Positions 50,895 through 60,207 of a stretch of 64,000 bases of DNA are shown piece by piece (position 1 is the first letter of the stretch; each line of letters begins with the position of its first letter). Location: the NCBI GenBank assembly GCA_024742355.1, contig JANSYM010000005.1, forward strand, positions 248,001 to 312,000. Direction: 5' to 3'. The notes under the pieces are model-generated. The model did not search any database, had not been told where the DNA came from, and worked only from the letters and a program-made list of their open reading frames with translations. A program made the translations under genes and the position numbers. The DNA is from Hyphomonadaceae bacterium. GTDB lineage: Bacteria; Pseudomonadota; Alphaproteobacteria; Caulobacterales; Hyphomonadaceae.

Positions 50895-51893
50895 ATGACA
50901 GCAGCGCTTTATGACGTGGTCGGACTTGGCAATGCGATTGTCGATGTGATCTCCAAACAGGATGATGGCTTCCTGGCCAAGTGGGGCATCAATAAAGACG
51001 CGATGAACCTGATCGAGGAAGATCGCGCCGACCTCCTGACCAAGGCCTCTGTCGATGCACTGGAAACCTCCGGTGGCTCCGGCGCCAATACGATTGCCGG
51101 AATTGCGAGTTTTGGCGGCAAGGCCGCGTATATCGGCAAAGTTTCGGACGACCGGCTCGGCAAAGTCTTCAAGGCGGATATGGAACAGGTCGGCGTGCCT
51201 TTCCCGACGGCGCCGCTCACCGAAGGTCCGGCAACCGCGCGCTCGATCATCTTCGTGACGCCGGATGGCAAGCGCAGCATGAACACATTCCTCGGCGCCT
51301 CGGTCGAGTTTTCTCCAAGCGATGTTGACCGCGCCACGGTTGAGGCGGGCGGCATTCTCTATCTGGAGGGCTATTTGTTCGACAAGGAAGCGGCGAAGGC
51401 CGCCTTTGTTCATGCGGCTGAGATCGCGCATGCTGCGGGCCGGAAAGTGTCATTGACCTTGTCAGACAGTTTCTGTGTCGACCGTCACCGGGACAGTTTC
51501 CGCCAGCTAATCCGCACTCAGGTCGACATCCTGTTTGCGAATGAAGAAGAATTGCTCAGCCTGTACGAGACCCGCGATTTCGATGAAGCCGTCGCGAAAC
51601 TGCAGACCGAGACCGGCTTTGCCGCTGTCACGCGGGGCGAAAAAGGCTCTGTCGTGATCGGCGATGGTGATCCAATCGTGGTGCCGGCGGAGCCGATCGA
51701 CCGGGTCGTCGACACGACCGGTGCCGGCGACCAATACGCAGCGGGATTCCTGTTCGGGGTTTCGCGCGGTTTGCCGCTCGCAACCTGCGCGCATCTCGGT
51801 CACATTGCTGCCGCCGAGGTCATCTCACATTACGGCCCACGCCCGGAAGTCTCTCTGGCGGATCTGGCCAAGAGCGCCGGGATCGACGCTTAA
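50895..51893 (+). CDS. PfkB-family carbohydrate/adenosine kinase
   Basis: Ribokinase-like kinase of 332 aa. YDVVGLGNAIVDVI is the N-terminal strand, ETSGGSGANTIAGIASFGG the first PfkB signature and DTTGAGDQYAAGFLFG the second, with the catalytic Asp. The overall pattern fits the adenosine-kinase-like branch common in Alphaproteobacteria. The stop overlaps the convergent isomerase gene by four bases. Confidence 0.87.
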   Translation: MTAALYDVVGLGNAIVDVISKQDDGFLAKWGINKDAMNLIEEDRADLLTKASVDALETSGGSGANTIAGIASFGGKAAYIGKVSDDRLGKVFKADMEQVGVPFPTAPLTEGPATARSIIFVTPDGKRSMNTFLGASVEFSPSDVDRATVEAGGILYLEGYLFDKEAAKAAFVHAAEIAHAAGRKVSLTLSDSFCVDRHRDSFRQLIRTQVDILFANEEELLSLYETRDFDEAVAKLQTETGFAAVTRGEKGSVVIGDGDPIVVPAEPIDRVVDTTGAGDQYAAGFLFGVSRGLPLATCAHLGHIAAAEVISHYGPRPEVSLADLAKSAGIDA

Positions 51894-52492
51894 GCAGTCA
51901 GCGCTTCTTCAGCATAATCGAGCCGATCATGGCCGAAGAACATCTGGTCGCCGACAAAGAAAGTCGGCGCGCCGAAGGCGCCGCGCGCGACAGCTTCTTC
52001 GGTGTTGGCGCGCAGGATGGCCTTGGTTTCCGGGTCGTTTCCGAGTTCCCAGAGCCGGTCGGCGTCGAACCCTTCTGAGCCGAAGGCCTCCTTGAATTCA
52101 GCCTCGTCGCCCGTGTTGACGCCGCCATCCTGGCGACCCCAGACATGTTTGAAGCCAACATTCATCAGTCTGATCTGCTCGTCCTGATCATCCTCGAGGC
52201 GGATCGTCGCGCCGGTGAGCGGGCGTGTATTCATCATCGGGAAATGCTTATTCGAGAAGATCTGAATGCCGTGGCGCTTGCAGCACCGGGCCATGTCCTG
52301 CTGCATATATTTGCCTTTTGCGGGAACCATTCCGGGCGGCTGGTTGCCCGTCGCCTTCATGACGCCACCAAGAAACATCGGTCTGATCTTCAACTCGGCG
52401 CCGGTCCGTTCTATGACACCGGGCACGACGGCCCAGCCCAGAAATGAAGTTGGGCTCATATAATCGAAGAAGAATTCCAGGGTCTTGGCCAT
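51890..52492 (-). CDS. DsbA-fold 2-hydroxychromene-2-carboxylate isomerase-like protein
   Basis: A 200-aa thioredoxin/DsbA-fold protein of the HCCA isomerase (kappa-GST) type, glutathione-dependent in known members. FFFDYMSPTSFLGW replaces the CxxC of DsbA with the Ser-containing site of this group, and RGAFGAPTFFVGDQMFFGHDRLDY is the conserved end. In degraders of naphthalene it isomerises hydroxychromene carboxylate; no aromatic pathway is seen here, so the substrate is open. It is divergent from the HxlR gene and may be under its control. Confidence 0.85.
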   Translation of the reverse strand: MAKTLEFFFDYMSPTSFLGWAVVPGVIERTGAELKIRPMFLGGVMKATGNQPPGMVPAKGKYMQQDMARCCKRHGIQIFSNKHFPMMNTRPLTGATIRLEDDQDEQIRLMNVGFKHVWGRQDGGVNTGDEAEFKEAFGSEGFDADRLWELGNDPETKAILRANTEEAVARGAFGAPTFFVGDQMFFGHDRLDYAEEALTA

Positions 52493-52531
52493 GCGCGCGC
52501 TCCAGCATTTGAGGCCTCAGATTCGGGCCAT

Positions 52532-52554
52532 GTAAGTTCTTATTTGGAACTTAC
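52532..52554. promoter_or_regulatory. HxlR-type operator in divergent promoter
   Basis: GTAAGTTC-N7-GAACTTAC is a perfect 8-bp inverted repeat between the HCCA-isomerase-like gene and the HxlR gene, 25 bp before the latter's start. Confidence 0.7.
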
Positions 52555-52579
52555 TGCAAATCAGGTTAGGCTGGCAAGT

Positions 52580-52918
52580 ATGAAGTGGACAGATCTAGAT
52601 GATAATTGGTGCCCGGTGGCACGCACGCTGTCGCTGGTCGGCGATCGATGGACCTTGTTGATCCTGCGAGATTGCTTTCTCGGCATGTCGCGGTTCGATC
52701 AATTTGCCGATAGTACCGGCGCGACGCGGCACGTTGTGTCCAGCCGTCTCAAGCGACTGGTCGAGGCAGGCATTCTTGAAAAGACGGCTTATTCGGAGCG
52801 CCCGAAGCGATACGAATATGTGTTGACGGAAAAGGGCCAGGAATTCGCGCCGGCCCTGATCGCGTTCAAGGATTGGGGCAAGAAGCATTTGCCGGTGCGT
52901 CGCCCAACGCAAGCCTAA
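52580..52918 (+). CDS. HxlR-family transcriptional regulator
   Basis: Winged-helix regulator of 112 aa. CPVARTLSLVGDRWTLLILRDCFLG is the HxlR signature and GATRHVVSSRLKRLVEAGILEK the recognition region. Members often sense electrophiles or quinones through a cysteine, and one Cys lies in the N-terminal signature. It probably acts at the palindrome between it and the divergent isomerase gene. I use the ATG at 52580, since the ORF-track start overlaps the operator. Confidence 0.9.
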   Translation: MKWTDLDDNWCPVARTLSLVGDRWTLLILRDCFLGMSRFDQFADSTGATRHVVSSRLKRLVEAGILEKTAYSERPKRYEYVLTEKGQEFAPALIAFKDWGKKHLPVRRPTQA

Positions 52919-52924
52919 GCGCCT

Positions 52925-53344
52925 CTAGTCTTCCTCAGGATCCAGATCGCGGGCCACGTCGGCGCGCCGGAACACTTCATTCATATCCGCCGCCTCGTCA
53001 TAGGAAAGGTCGGCAATGAAGTGCAGTTGCGGCGTAAATTTCATGTCGATTTCGCGCCCGAGCCGGCCGCGCAGGAATCCCGACGCGCGGTTGAGCGCTT
53101 CGGCGATGGCGTCCATTTCTTCCTTGCCGGACTTGCCGAGCGCCGAGCAAAAAATATTGGCATGACGCAGATCAGGTGAGGATCGCACTTCGCCAATGGT
53201 GATGGCGACGCCTTGCAGCGCCGGGTCGCGAAACTCCTCGCGCGCGAGGATTTCGACGAGCGCATGGCGCACGAGTTCGCCGGCGCGCAATTGGCGCTGG
53301 GTCGGGGCGTGGGCGCTTAAATTTGATTTTCGGTTTCGGGCCAT
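52925..53344 (-). CDS. rbfA: Ribosome-binding factor A
   Basis: RbfA (139 aa), a late 30S assembly factor needed for 16S processing and cold growth. The KH-like fold is seen in RAGELVRHALVEILAREEF, ITIGEVRSSPDLRHANIFCSALG and PQLHFIADLSYDEAADMNEVF. It belongs to the rimP-nusA-infB-rbfA block but is separated from infB by a YcxB-like gene and a terminator. The truB gene that often follows is absent. Confidence 0.95.
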   Translation of the reverse strand: MARNRKSNLSAHAPTQRQLRAGELVRHALVEILAREEFRDPALQGVAITIGEVRSSPDLRHANIFCSALGKSGKEEMDAIAEALNRASGFLRGRLGREIDMKFTPQLHFIADLSYDEAADMNEVFRRADVARDLDPEED

Positions 53345-53868
53345 GCGCCCTTACTGCCTTGCCCGAGCCGTCTCATAAAGATCTCGCACGCAGTTTTTTC
53401 GCCAAACCAGTCATGTGGCAACATGAGGGGGTCGGTGCCATCGAACAGAATCAGCGTGTAGCTCCGCTTCGAAATGATCGAATTAATGGCTTCCCAATCC
53501 ACCCGCGTCTCGACCAGGTCGCGACGAATGATGAGTTGATCATCTTCGAGCCGCACCTCCGTGTTCTGATTCATCTCGGCGGCGCGGCCATGTTGGTGGC
53601 GATAGGCCCAGCGCATGAAAATCAGATACCAGGCAATCCCTGCCATGGCGGCAACCATCGCCGAAATCATGATCGTCCAATAGGGCGAGAAATTGATGTG
53701 AGACAGCGCGCCTTCAGAGACCAGTGCCATACTCGCACCAATGATCGGGGCTGTAACACCGGCATAGTAAAGCGTTGTCGGACCGACGGTGCCGGTCCGG
53801 ATAGCCTTGGTCATGCGCCGCGCGTCGCGTTTGCTTAGCGAGCCCTGGATTGAATAGGTGCTGCCCAT
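53317..53868 (-). CDS. YcxB-like membrane protein
   Basis: A 183-aa protein with two hydrophobic spans (around residues 35-85) and a C-terminal YcxB-like domain: VRLEDDQLIIRRDLVETRVDWEAINSI followed by a late hydrophobic strand. The family has no known activity. The start at 53868 is preferred because the longer ORF runs back through the infB terminator. Its last 28 bases overlap the rbfA start, so the two are translationally coupled. Its position inside the infB-rbfA order is unusual. Confidence 0.7.
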   Translation of the reverse strand: MGSTYSIQGSLSKRDARRMTKAIRTGTVGPTTLYYAGVTAPIIGASMALVSEGALSHINFSPYWTIMISAMVAAMAGIAWYLIFMRWAYRHQHGRAAEMNQNTEVRLEDDQLIIRRDLVETRVDWEAINSIISKRSYTLILFDGTDPLMLPHDWFGEKTACEIFMRRLGQGSKGAWPETENQI

Positions 53869-53914
53869 CGCTCCAGCGCTAACGCAAAGAGTTTTGAATT
53901 TCGAAAACCTAATC

Positions 53915-53950
53915 GATAAAAATGAAAAGACCGCGCAATTTTGCGCGGTC
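53915..53950 (-). terminator. Rho-independent terminator after infB
   Basis: On the minus strand a perfect 8-bp stem GACCGCGC/GCGCGGTC with an AAAATT loop is followed by TTTTCATTTTT, placed 26 bp after the infB stop. Confidence 0.92.
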
Positions 53951-53975
53951 CTCTCAATCTTGCTTTGTGGTGTGC

Positions 53976-56546
53976 CTATTCCAGCGAGCGGGCAATCATC
54001 TCGATCTCGAAACACTCGATCCGGTCGCCTTCGCGGATGTCTTCATATTTCTCGAACGCCATGCCGCATTCCATGCCATTGGTGACTTCTGGGACTTCAT
54101 CCTTGAAGCGTTTCAAAGTCTTGAGCATGCCTTCATGGATCACGACATCGTCGCGTAGAAGGCGAACACCACAGCCGCGCTTGACCACGCCCTCGGTGAC
54201 CTTACAGCCAGCAACCTTGCCGACCTTGGTGATGTTGAAGACTTCCAGAATGTCTGCATAGCCGATGAAGGTTTCTTTCTTCTCTGGCTCGAGCATCCCG
54301 GAAAGAGAGGCTTTCACATCATCGATCAGCTCATAGATGATCGAATAATAGCGAATCTCGACACCTTCTTTCTCCGCCAGTTCGCGTGCCTGCTTGTTGG
54401 CGCGAACGTTGAAGGCAAAGACCGGCGCACCGGATGATTGGGCGAGCAGGATGTCGCTTTCGGAAATACCGCCGGCGGCGCCATAGACGACATTCGCCCG
54501 GACTTCTTCGGTGGAGAGGTTTTCCAGCGATTGTGTAATCGCTTCGACAGATCCCTGCACATCGCCTTTCAGGACAATTGGCAAATCCTTGGTGTCGGCC
54601 GAACCGTCTTTCAGGCTGGTCATGAACTGTTCCAGAGACGCGCGTTGGGTGGCGACGCCTTGTTTCTGGCGTTTCATGCGCTGGCGATATTCGGTGATTT
54701 CCCGGGCCCGCGCTTCGCTGTCGACAACGTTGAACGCATCGCCAGGTTCCGGCGTGCCATCCAGGCCAAGAATCTCGGCCGGCATTGATGGCACGGCCTC
54801 TTTCATCTGCTGGTTGCGTTCATTGACCAGTGCGCGAACTTTGCCCCACTGCGCGCCGGCAACGACAATGTCGCCCCGCTTCAGGGTTCCGCGCTTGACC
54901 AGAACGGTCGCAACCGGGCCGCGACCCTTGTCGAGTTGCGATTCGACCACGATGCCGTCCGCTGGACGTTTCGGGTTGGCTTTCAGTTCCAGAAGTTCCG
55001 CCTGCAGCGTGATGGCTTCAGTCAGGTCATCAAGGCCGGTTTTCTTCAGCGCCGACACTTCGATCGCCTGAACTTCACCGCCCATGGCTTCCACCTGGAT
55101 ATCGTGCTGCAGCAAGTCGGTGAGAACCCGATTGGCGTCGGCGTCCTGCAGATCGACCTTGTTGACCGCAACGATGATCGGAACTTCCGCCGCCTTGGCG
55201 TGTTTGATCGCCTCGATGGTCTGCGGCATGACGGAATCATTGGCCGCAACGACCAGAATGACGATGTCCGTAACGTTCGCGCCGCGGGCACGCATGGCAG
55301 AGAATGCGGCGTGGCCAGGCGTATCCAGGAAGCTGATCTTGTCGTCAGACTTCAGCTGGACCTGATAGGCCCCGATATGCTGGGTAATGCCGCCGGCTTC
55401 ACCCGCCACGACATCGGTCGATCGCAGCGCGTCGAGCAGCGAGGTCTTGCCGTGGTCGACATGGCCCATAATCGTCACGATAGGCGGACGGCCTTCGAGA
55501 TCCTTCGGATCATCCTCGACGCCTTCCAGGCCGATTTCCACGTCAGCTTCAGACACGCGTTTGACGGTATGACCAAACTCTTCCGCGATCAGCTCCGCTG
55601 TGTCGGCATCGATAATGTCATTGCCGCGCAGCATTTCGCCTTGCTGCATCATGAATTTCACAACGTCGGCGACGCGCTCATTCATCCGGCCGGCAAGATC
55701 CTGCAGCGTGATGGTCTCTGGCAGGGTCACCTCAACAGAGACTTTTTCGCTCGGGTCATTGCCCATGCGGCGTTCACGTTCCCGCTCGCGGGCACGCTTC
55801 ACAGAGGCGAGAGAGCGCTGGCGATCACCATCGTCTCCGAGCGCCGATGCGATGGTGAGTTTTCCGCGGCGCCGTTTGGAGTCGCCACCGCGTCCGCCAC
55901 GTCCGCCGCCCTGATCGCGTCGGCCGCGATCGTCGCGGTCATTGCGTCCGCCCTTGCGTCGCCCGCCGGTTGAGCTGGCAGCGGCTTCAAGGTCGGCCTG
56001 GCTCGGAGCGGCATCTCGTTTCTTGCCGCCGCGGTCTGGACGTGCGGTCTTGGTCTCGGTCTCAGCCTTTTTCTTGGCCTCGGCTTCAGCTTTCTTGCGC
56101 TCAACCTCTTCGGTCTTGCGGCGCGCTTCGGCTTCTTCGCGCTCTTTTTCTTTTTGCTTCTGCGCGTGCTGCTTCTCTTCGAGCGCCTTGGTCCGAGCGT
56201 TTTGCTTTTCCTGCTCAGCCTTGCGCGACTCTTCGGCCTTCTTGCGCTGCAACAGCACTTTCTGGCGCTGGATCAGTTCTTCTTCGGTGATCCCGAGTTT
56301 CGCGGCGGCGGCCGCCAGTTTCGATTGCGGCTTGCCAGACGCAGGCGCCTTCTTGCCGCCTCCGGATGATTTGCCAGCACCAGGCTTGGATTGCGCCCCG
56401 ACCGTGCGGCGCTTTTTGGTTTCGACAACAACCTGTTTCGAACGGCCATGGCTGAAGGTCTGCTTCACGGTCCCGGATCCTGATCCGCGTGAAACAGTAA
56501 GTGGCTTGCGTCCGCCGGTAGTACCTTTGTCTTTCGTATCGCTCAT
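53976..56546 (-). CDS. infB: Translation initiation factor IF-2
   Basis: IF-2 (856 aa) is the GTPase that places fMet-tRNA on the 30S subunit. A long N-terminal arm is Lys/Glu/Ala-rich with predicted coiled coil. The G domain has [34 protein letters not shown] and VAVNKVDL, and the C-terminus is the tRNA-binding beta barrel ending [16 protein letters not shown]. It lies 50 bp downstream of the YlxR-family gene, in the conserved rimP-nusA-ylxR-infB order. Confidence 0.97.
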   Translation of the reverse strand: MSDTKDKGTTGGRKPLTVSRGSGSGTVKQTFSHGRSKQVVVETKKRRTVGAQSKPGAGKSSGGGKKAPASGKPQSKLAAAAAKLGITEEELIQRQKVLLQRKKAEESRKAEQEKQNARTKALEEKQHAQKQKEKEREEAEARRKTEEVERKKAEAEAKKKAETETKTARPDRGGKKRDAAPSQADLEAAASSTGGRRKGGRNDRDDRGRRDQGGGRGGRGGDSKRRRGKLTIASALGDDGDRQRSLASVKRARERERERRMGNDPSEKVSVEVTLPETITLQDLAGRMNERVADVVKFMMQQGEMLRGNDIIDADTAELIAEEFGHTVKRVSEADVEIGLEGVEDDPKDLEGRPPIVTIMGHVDHGKTSLLDALRSTDVVAGEAGGITQHIGAYQVQLKSDDKISFLDTPGHAAFSAMRARGANVTDIVILVVAANDSVMPQTIEAIKHAKAAEVPIIVAVNKVDLQDADANRVLTDLLQHDIQVEAMGGEVQAIEVSALKKTGLDDLTEAITLQAELLELKANPKRPADGIVVESQLDKGRGPVATVLVKRGTLKRGDIVVAGAQWGKVRALVNERNQQMKEAVPSMPAEILGLDGTPEPGDAFNVVDSEARAREITEYRQRMKRQKQGVATQRASLEQFMTSLKDGSADTKDLPIVLKGDVQGSVEAITQSLENLSTEEVRANVVYGAAGGISESDILLAQSSGAPVFAFNVRANKQARELAEKEGVEIRYYSIIYELIDDVKASLSGMLEPEKKETFIGYADILEVFNITKVGKVAGCKVTEGVVKRGCGVRLLRDDVVIHEGMLKTLKRFKDEVPEVTNGMECGMAFEKYEDIREGDRIECFEIEMIARSLE

Positions 56547-56596
56547 GCGTACCCTGGTGTTTAACCTTTCATTCGAGGCGAAATCGTCCGCCCCTC

Positions 56597-57274
56597 CTAT
56601 AATTCTTTTCGTCTGCCGGAGAACCAGCCTGTCTCAGGCGCATCGCGGAATCCCGTCAGCCGCCGATAGGCGACTGAGAAGGCATCCGCAAGAGAACCGT
56701 ATTCAAGCAGCGCATGTATCACATGCTGCCGCCCAAAGGCTATGCCCAATTCAGCGGACGATAATGCGCCCGCGACGTTGACGTCTTCATATATTGCCTT
56801 GGCAAGAAAATGAACCTTGTTGCGGCCATCTTCTGCACCATCGCTTGCTTCGAGCAGCAAGCCAGGCGCCTGTTTGCGGATATAGTCGCGAACCTGGTCG
56901 AATCCAAGCACCGCGACGCCGCTCTTCTTGGCCATGCCGAGCAGGCCGAGGCAGCGCTGCAACAGTTGGCGTTCGACTTCGCTGGCCAGCCCGTCCATCG
57001 GATGAGACTTGGCTTTGAAAGCCCTCGAGAATACATCCGACTGCAAGCCGGATTCGAGCGTTTCCCGATTTGCTGTGACCCAGGCGCCACGCCCGGGCAG
57101 CTTTCCAAACCCGTCGGGTACAACAATCCCGTCCGGGCTTCGGACAAAGCGGATCAGCGCGTCGGGCGCCAGGCGCTCGCGCGTCACCGCACACTGGCGA
57201 ACAGTTTCGCCAGCGCGCGATTTTTGATGCGCCTCTAGGCGCTTGTCGCTATCATTGAGGCTCTGCGGCTTCAT
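56597..57274 (-). CDS. YlxR-domain RNA-binding protein fused to an L7Ae-like domain
   Basis: A 225-aa protein: the N-terminal half is a YlxR (DUF448) domain ([36 protein letters not shown]), the C-terminal half an L7Ae/L30e-like fold ([20 protein letters not shown]). This two-domain form is usual in Alphaproteobacteria; YlxR has been linked to RNase P and to transcription. I start it at the ATG at 57274, overlapping the nusA stop by 23 bp; the longer track ORF is out-of-frame nusA sequence. Confidence 0.9.
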   Translation of the reverse strand: MKPQSLNDSDKRLEAHQKSRAGETVRQCAVTRERLAPDALIRFVRSPDGIVVPDGFGKLPGRGAWVTANRETLESGLQSDVFSRAFKAKSHPMDGLASEVERQLLQRCLGLLGMAKKSGVAVLGFDQVRDYIRKQAPGLLLEASDGAEDGRNKVHFLAKAIYEDVNVAGALSSAELGIAFGRQHVIHALLEYGSLADAFSVAYRRLTGFRDAPETGWFSGRRKEL

Positions 57275-59063
57275 CGCCGCCCTCCATGAGAAGATCCTCG
57301 TCAAGATCGAGGCCTTCCAGTTCTGCCAGGATGTCTTCATCGCTGACATCCAGGGTTTCTTCGACTGCCGCCTCTTCGGTGGTGCCAGATTTTCCAAGCT
57401 CACCGAGCGCCAGCAACGCGCGCTCTTCCTCGGTGAGGTCCTGCGGCTCTTCGCCAGCCGCTTCAGCGGCCATTTCGGCTTCAAGTTGTTCCAGCGCTTC
57501 CGGCTCGACCCAACCTGCAATGACGCGGGCTTTCATGATGAAGAGCTGCGCATCGTCTTTGCGCATTTCGCCTTTCTTCAGGATACCTTCCTGCCAGACC
57601 GGCTTGCCTTCCTTATTGTTCTCGCGCCAACCGGTGAGGTCGTCCGGCACAAGTCCGGCAACATCTTCAACCGTTTTGACCTCGTTCTCGCCGAGTTTCA
57701 CAGCGAAGCCAGGCGACATGCCGTCAAGCTCCATGACCGCGTCCTCAACGCCAAGTTCAAGGCGTTTGGCATCTTGTTCAGCGGCAAGTTTCTCCAGGTA
57801 TTCGCGGGCGCGTTCCTGGATTTCAGCCGCGACTTCTTCGTCAAAGCCTTCGACTTGCATGAACTCTTCAGGCGCGATGTAGGCAATATCCTCAACCTCG
57901 CCGAAGCCTTCAGACGCGAGCAGCTGGGCCAGGGTTTCGTCAGCATCAAGCGCCGCCATGAACAGCTCGGTGCGGCGCTGGAAGTCGATCTGGTAACGCT
58001 CGGAATCGTCGCTCTCGGTAACCAGGTCGATCTGCCAACCTGTCAGTTGCGAGGCGAGCCGTACGTTCTGACCGCGGCGGCCAATGGCCAGCGGGAACTG
58101 GTCATCTGCGACCACGACTTCGACGCGGTGCTCGTCTTCATCGAGCACGACTTTCGAAACCTCTGCCGGCTGCAGTGCGTTCACGATGAAGGTCGCGTCA
58201 TCATAATTCCATGGAATGATGTCGATCTTCTCGCCGGAAAGTTCACCAACAACCGCTTGCACACGCGCCCCGCGCATACCGACACAGGCACCGACCGGAT
58301 CGATCGAGCTGTCATTCGAGATCACACCGATCTTCGCGCGTGAGCCTGCGTCACGGGCACAAGAGCGAATTTCGATCACACCTTCATAGACTTCCGGAAC
58401 CTCGGCCGCGAACAGCTTGATCATGAAGTCAGGATGCGCGCGCGACAGGAAGATCTGCGGACCTTTGATCTCGCGGCTGACTTTATAGAGATACGCCCGG
58501 ACGCGGTCATTCGGCTGGAAATTCTCACGCGGAATGCCGTCATTGCGGCGGATAATGCCTTCGGCGCGGCCCAGGTCGACGATGACGTGGCCATATTCAA
58601 CACGCTTGACGATGCCGTTAATGATCTCGCCTTCGCGGTCTTTGTACTCGTCAAACTGGCGCTGCCGTTCAGCGTCACGCACTTTCTGCATGATCACCTG
58701 TTTCGCGGTTTGCGCCGCGACACGGCCAAAGTCGAATGGCGGAAGCTCTTCCTTGATCTCGTCGCCGAGCTCGAGGCTGGCATCGATTTTCTTGGCATCC
58801 TTCAGCGTGATCTGCTGGGCAGCATCTTCCATTTCCTCTTCGGAAACGACGGTCTGAATGCGCCACAGGCTCTGTTCACCGGTCTCGTGATCGATGATCG
58901 CGCGGATATCATGTTCCTGGCCGTAACGGGACTTCGCGGCCTTTTCGATCGCTTCCTGCATCGCCTCAATGACGATGGCGCGGTCGATGGCTTTTTCTTC
59001 AGCGACCGCTTTTGCGATCTGCATGATTTCCAGCCGGTTTGCGGAAACGCCAACATTAGACAT
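57252..59063 (-). CDS. nusA: Transcription elongation/termination factor NusA
   Basis: NusA (603 aa) binds RNA polymerase and modulates pausing, termination and antitermination. Domain order: N-terminal RNAP-binding domain (NRLEIMQIAKAVAEEKAIDR), S1 (NGIVKRVEYGHVIVDLG), KH1 and KH2 (SRAKIGVISNDSSIDPVGACVG, LAIGRRGQNVRLASQLTGWQIDLV), then helix-hairpin repeats and an acidic C-terminus. The start is the ATG at 59063, four bases from the rimP stop; the longer ORF is an overrun into rimP. Confidence 0.96.
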   Translation of the reverse strand: MSNVGVSANRLEIMQIAKAVAEEKAIDRAIVIEAMQEAIEKAAKSRYGQEHDIRAIIDHETGEQSLWRIQTVVSEEEMEDAAQQITLKDAKKIDASLELGDEIKEELPPFDFGRVAAQTAKQVIMQKVRDAERQRQFDEYKDREGEIINGIVKRVEYGHVIVDLGRAEGIIRRNDGIPRENFQPNDRVRAYLYKVSREIKGPQIFLSRAHPDFMIKLFAAEVPEVYEGVIEIRSCARDAGSRAKIGVISNDSSIDPVGACVGMRGARVQAVVGELSGEKIDIIPWNYDDATFIVNALQPAEVSKVVLDEDEHRVEVVVADDQFPLAIGRRGQNVRLASQLTGWQIDLVTESDDSERYQIDFQRRTELFMAALDADETLAQLLASEGFGEVEDIAYIAPEEFMQVEGFDEEVAAEIQERAREYLEKLAAEQDAKRLELGVEDAVMELDGMSPGFAVKLGENEVKTVEDVAGLVPDDLTGWRENNKEGKPVWQEGILKKGEMRKDDAQLFIMKARVIAGWVEPEALEQLEAEMAAEAAGEEPQDLTEEERALLALGELGKSGTTEEAAVEETLDVSDEDILAELEGLDLDEDLLMEGGDEAAEPQ

Positions 59064-59067
59064 GGCT

Positions 59068-59664
59068 TCAGGCTCCACTCTCTTGATTGTCTTCAATTGT
59101 ATCAGTTTCGGCTTCATCCGTCTCGAAGCCTTCAAAATCTTCATCGCCTGGTTGTGGCGGCAGTGTGCCGTCATCGGTGGCGGCGTCGATCAGTTCATCG
59201 GTCAGCACCAGGCTCGCCTTGGTCATTTCATGTACCTGCGCGACCAGCTCGCTGTCATCATCGAGCAGGATGGCAACGCCGTTCACATCCTCGCGCTGAA
59301 TGATACCCTGAAAGCGACGGCGCCCATCGAGCGGCATGGTCAGCTCGATCTTTGCCAGATGACCCGCCCAGCGCCCGAAATCACCGACGCGGGTGAGCGG
59401 GCGATCAATGCCGGGCGTGGAAACCTCCAGGCGATAGGCTTCGCTGATCGGGTCTTCTGCCTCCAGGGTCGGCGACAGCATGCGTGACAGGGAGGCACAG
59501 TCCTCGACATCGGTTGGCGCGCCGCCCGATTTCTCGATCATGATCTGCAGCAAGGGTCGGTTTCCGCCCATGATACGGATGCGCACAATCTCCAGGCCCA
59601 GCTCGCTGGCAAGCGGCTCGGCCATGGCTAGAATACGCTCTTCCTGTTGGCTGATCGTGATCAA
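59068..59664 (-). CDS. rimP: Ribosome maturation factor RimP
   Basis: RimP (198 aa) assists early 30S assembly. LGLEIVRIRIMGGNRPLLQIMIEKSGG and YRLEVSTPGIDRPLTRVGDF are its conserved segments; the acidic tail is an alphaproteobacterial extension. The frame has no ATG before residue 14, so the start is probably the TTG at 59664 (LITISQQEERILAM), which matches usual RimP length. It heads the nusA-infB operon, after the cold-shock gene's terminator. Confidence 0.92.
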   Translation of the reverse strand: MITISQQEERILAMAEPLASELGLEIVRIRIMGGNRPLLQIMIEKSGGAPTDVEDCASLSRMLSPTLEAEDPISEAYRLEVSTPGIDRPLTRVGDFGRWAGHLAKIELTMPLDGRRRFQGIIQREDVNGVAILLDDDSELVAQVHEMTKASLVLTDELIDAATDDGTLPPQPGDEDFEGFETDEAETDTIEDNQESGA

Positions 59665-59680
59665 GGGGTTGGCTTTCAGA

Positions 59681-59717
59681 CAAAGAAAAGCGGCGGCCCC
59701 GTTCCCGGAACCGCCGC
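59681..59717 (-). terminator. Rho-independent terminator of the cold-shock gene
   Basis: On the minus strand GCGGCGG and CCGCCGC pair around a GC-rich loop and are followed by TTTTCTTTG, between the cold-shock gene and rimP. Confidence 0.85.
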
Positions 59718-59765
59718 CGATATGTTTCGACTTGGCGCCTAGATAGGCGCTAATCGAGGATTTGT

Positions 59766-59975
59766 CTAGATCAGTTTCAGATCGACCGCAGACGTCTTGC
59801 CGCGGCGCTCGTCATTGTAGAGTTCGTACTCGACAGGCTGATCATCCTGGAGGCCTTGCAGGCCTGACTTTTCAACTGCAGAAATGTGTACAAACACATC
59901 CTTGCCGCCTTCGTCCGGGACGATAAATCCAAATCCTTTTGTGGCGTTGAACCACTTCACTTTTCCGGTGGCCAT
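59766..59975 (-). CDS. Cold-shock-domain protein
   Basis: A 69-aa CspA-family nucleic-acid chaperone. [34 protein letters not shown] contains both RNP motifs (KGFGFI and VFVHI). Cold induction cannot be told from sequence; many alphaproteobacterial copies are growth-phase regulated. It has its own terminator, so it is not part of the rimP operon. The 85-bp gap upstream is shared with the small gene at 60061. Confidence 0.95.
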   Translation of the reverse strand: MATGKVKWFNATKGFGFIVPDEGGKDVFVHISAVEKSGLQGLQDDQPVEYELYNDERRGKTSAVDLKLI

Positions 59976-60060
59976 TTAATGAGCCCTTTTCCGTTATACC
60001 GTGCCGGTCCTGCACTGTGCAGGCGGTCACGAGCTCGATTACGGGGAGGTAGGGACATTC

Positions 60061-60207
60061 ATGAACCGCCGGTCTGGCGGGGTCTTCTCATTACAGACCG
60101 GCCGTATTCGATTTCGGGAGCAGGCTCACATTCTGCGGGTGCGGTCAAGCAAAACCGGCTTAATCGAGCGCGAATGTCAGTGGCTGGACGAGATTTGCGC
60201 GCTCTAA
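60061..60207 (+). CDS. Predicted 48-aa protein of unknown function
   Basis: A short frame with AGGGA five bases before the ATG, giving a basic peptide: MNRRSGGVFSLQTGRIRFR, then a C-terminus ending CQWLDEICAL with two cysteines. The ORF track extends it upstream to a GTG at 60001, which lacks a ribosome binding site. It would overlap the convergent TonB-domain gene by 48 bp, a long overlap that makes it less certain. No family recognised. Confidence 0.4.
   Translation: MNRRSGGVFSLQTGRIRFREQAHILRVRSSKTGLIERECQWLDEICAL

Noticed and set aside
54936-55973. 345-aa plus-strand ORF
   Set aside because: Antisense to the infB G domain and N-terminal arm; no family features, composition of a shadow frame.
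56481-56496. CGTGAAACA near the infB start resembling half a parS
   Set aside because: The left half does not match and the palindrome is lost; 13 kb from the parS group, so probably coincidence.
57243-58343. 366-aa plus-strand ORF
   Set aside because: It lies wholly antisense to nusA, whose domains are clear; the ORF is a GC-rich shadow with no recognisable motif.
58434-59303. 289-aa plus-strand ORF
   Set aside because: Antisense to nusA and rimP; shadow frame.
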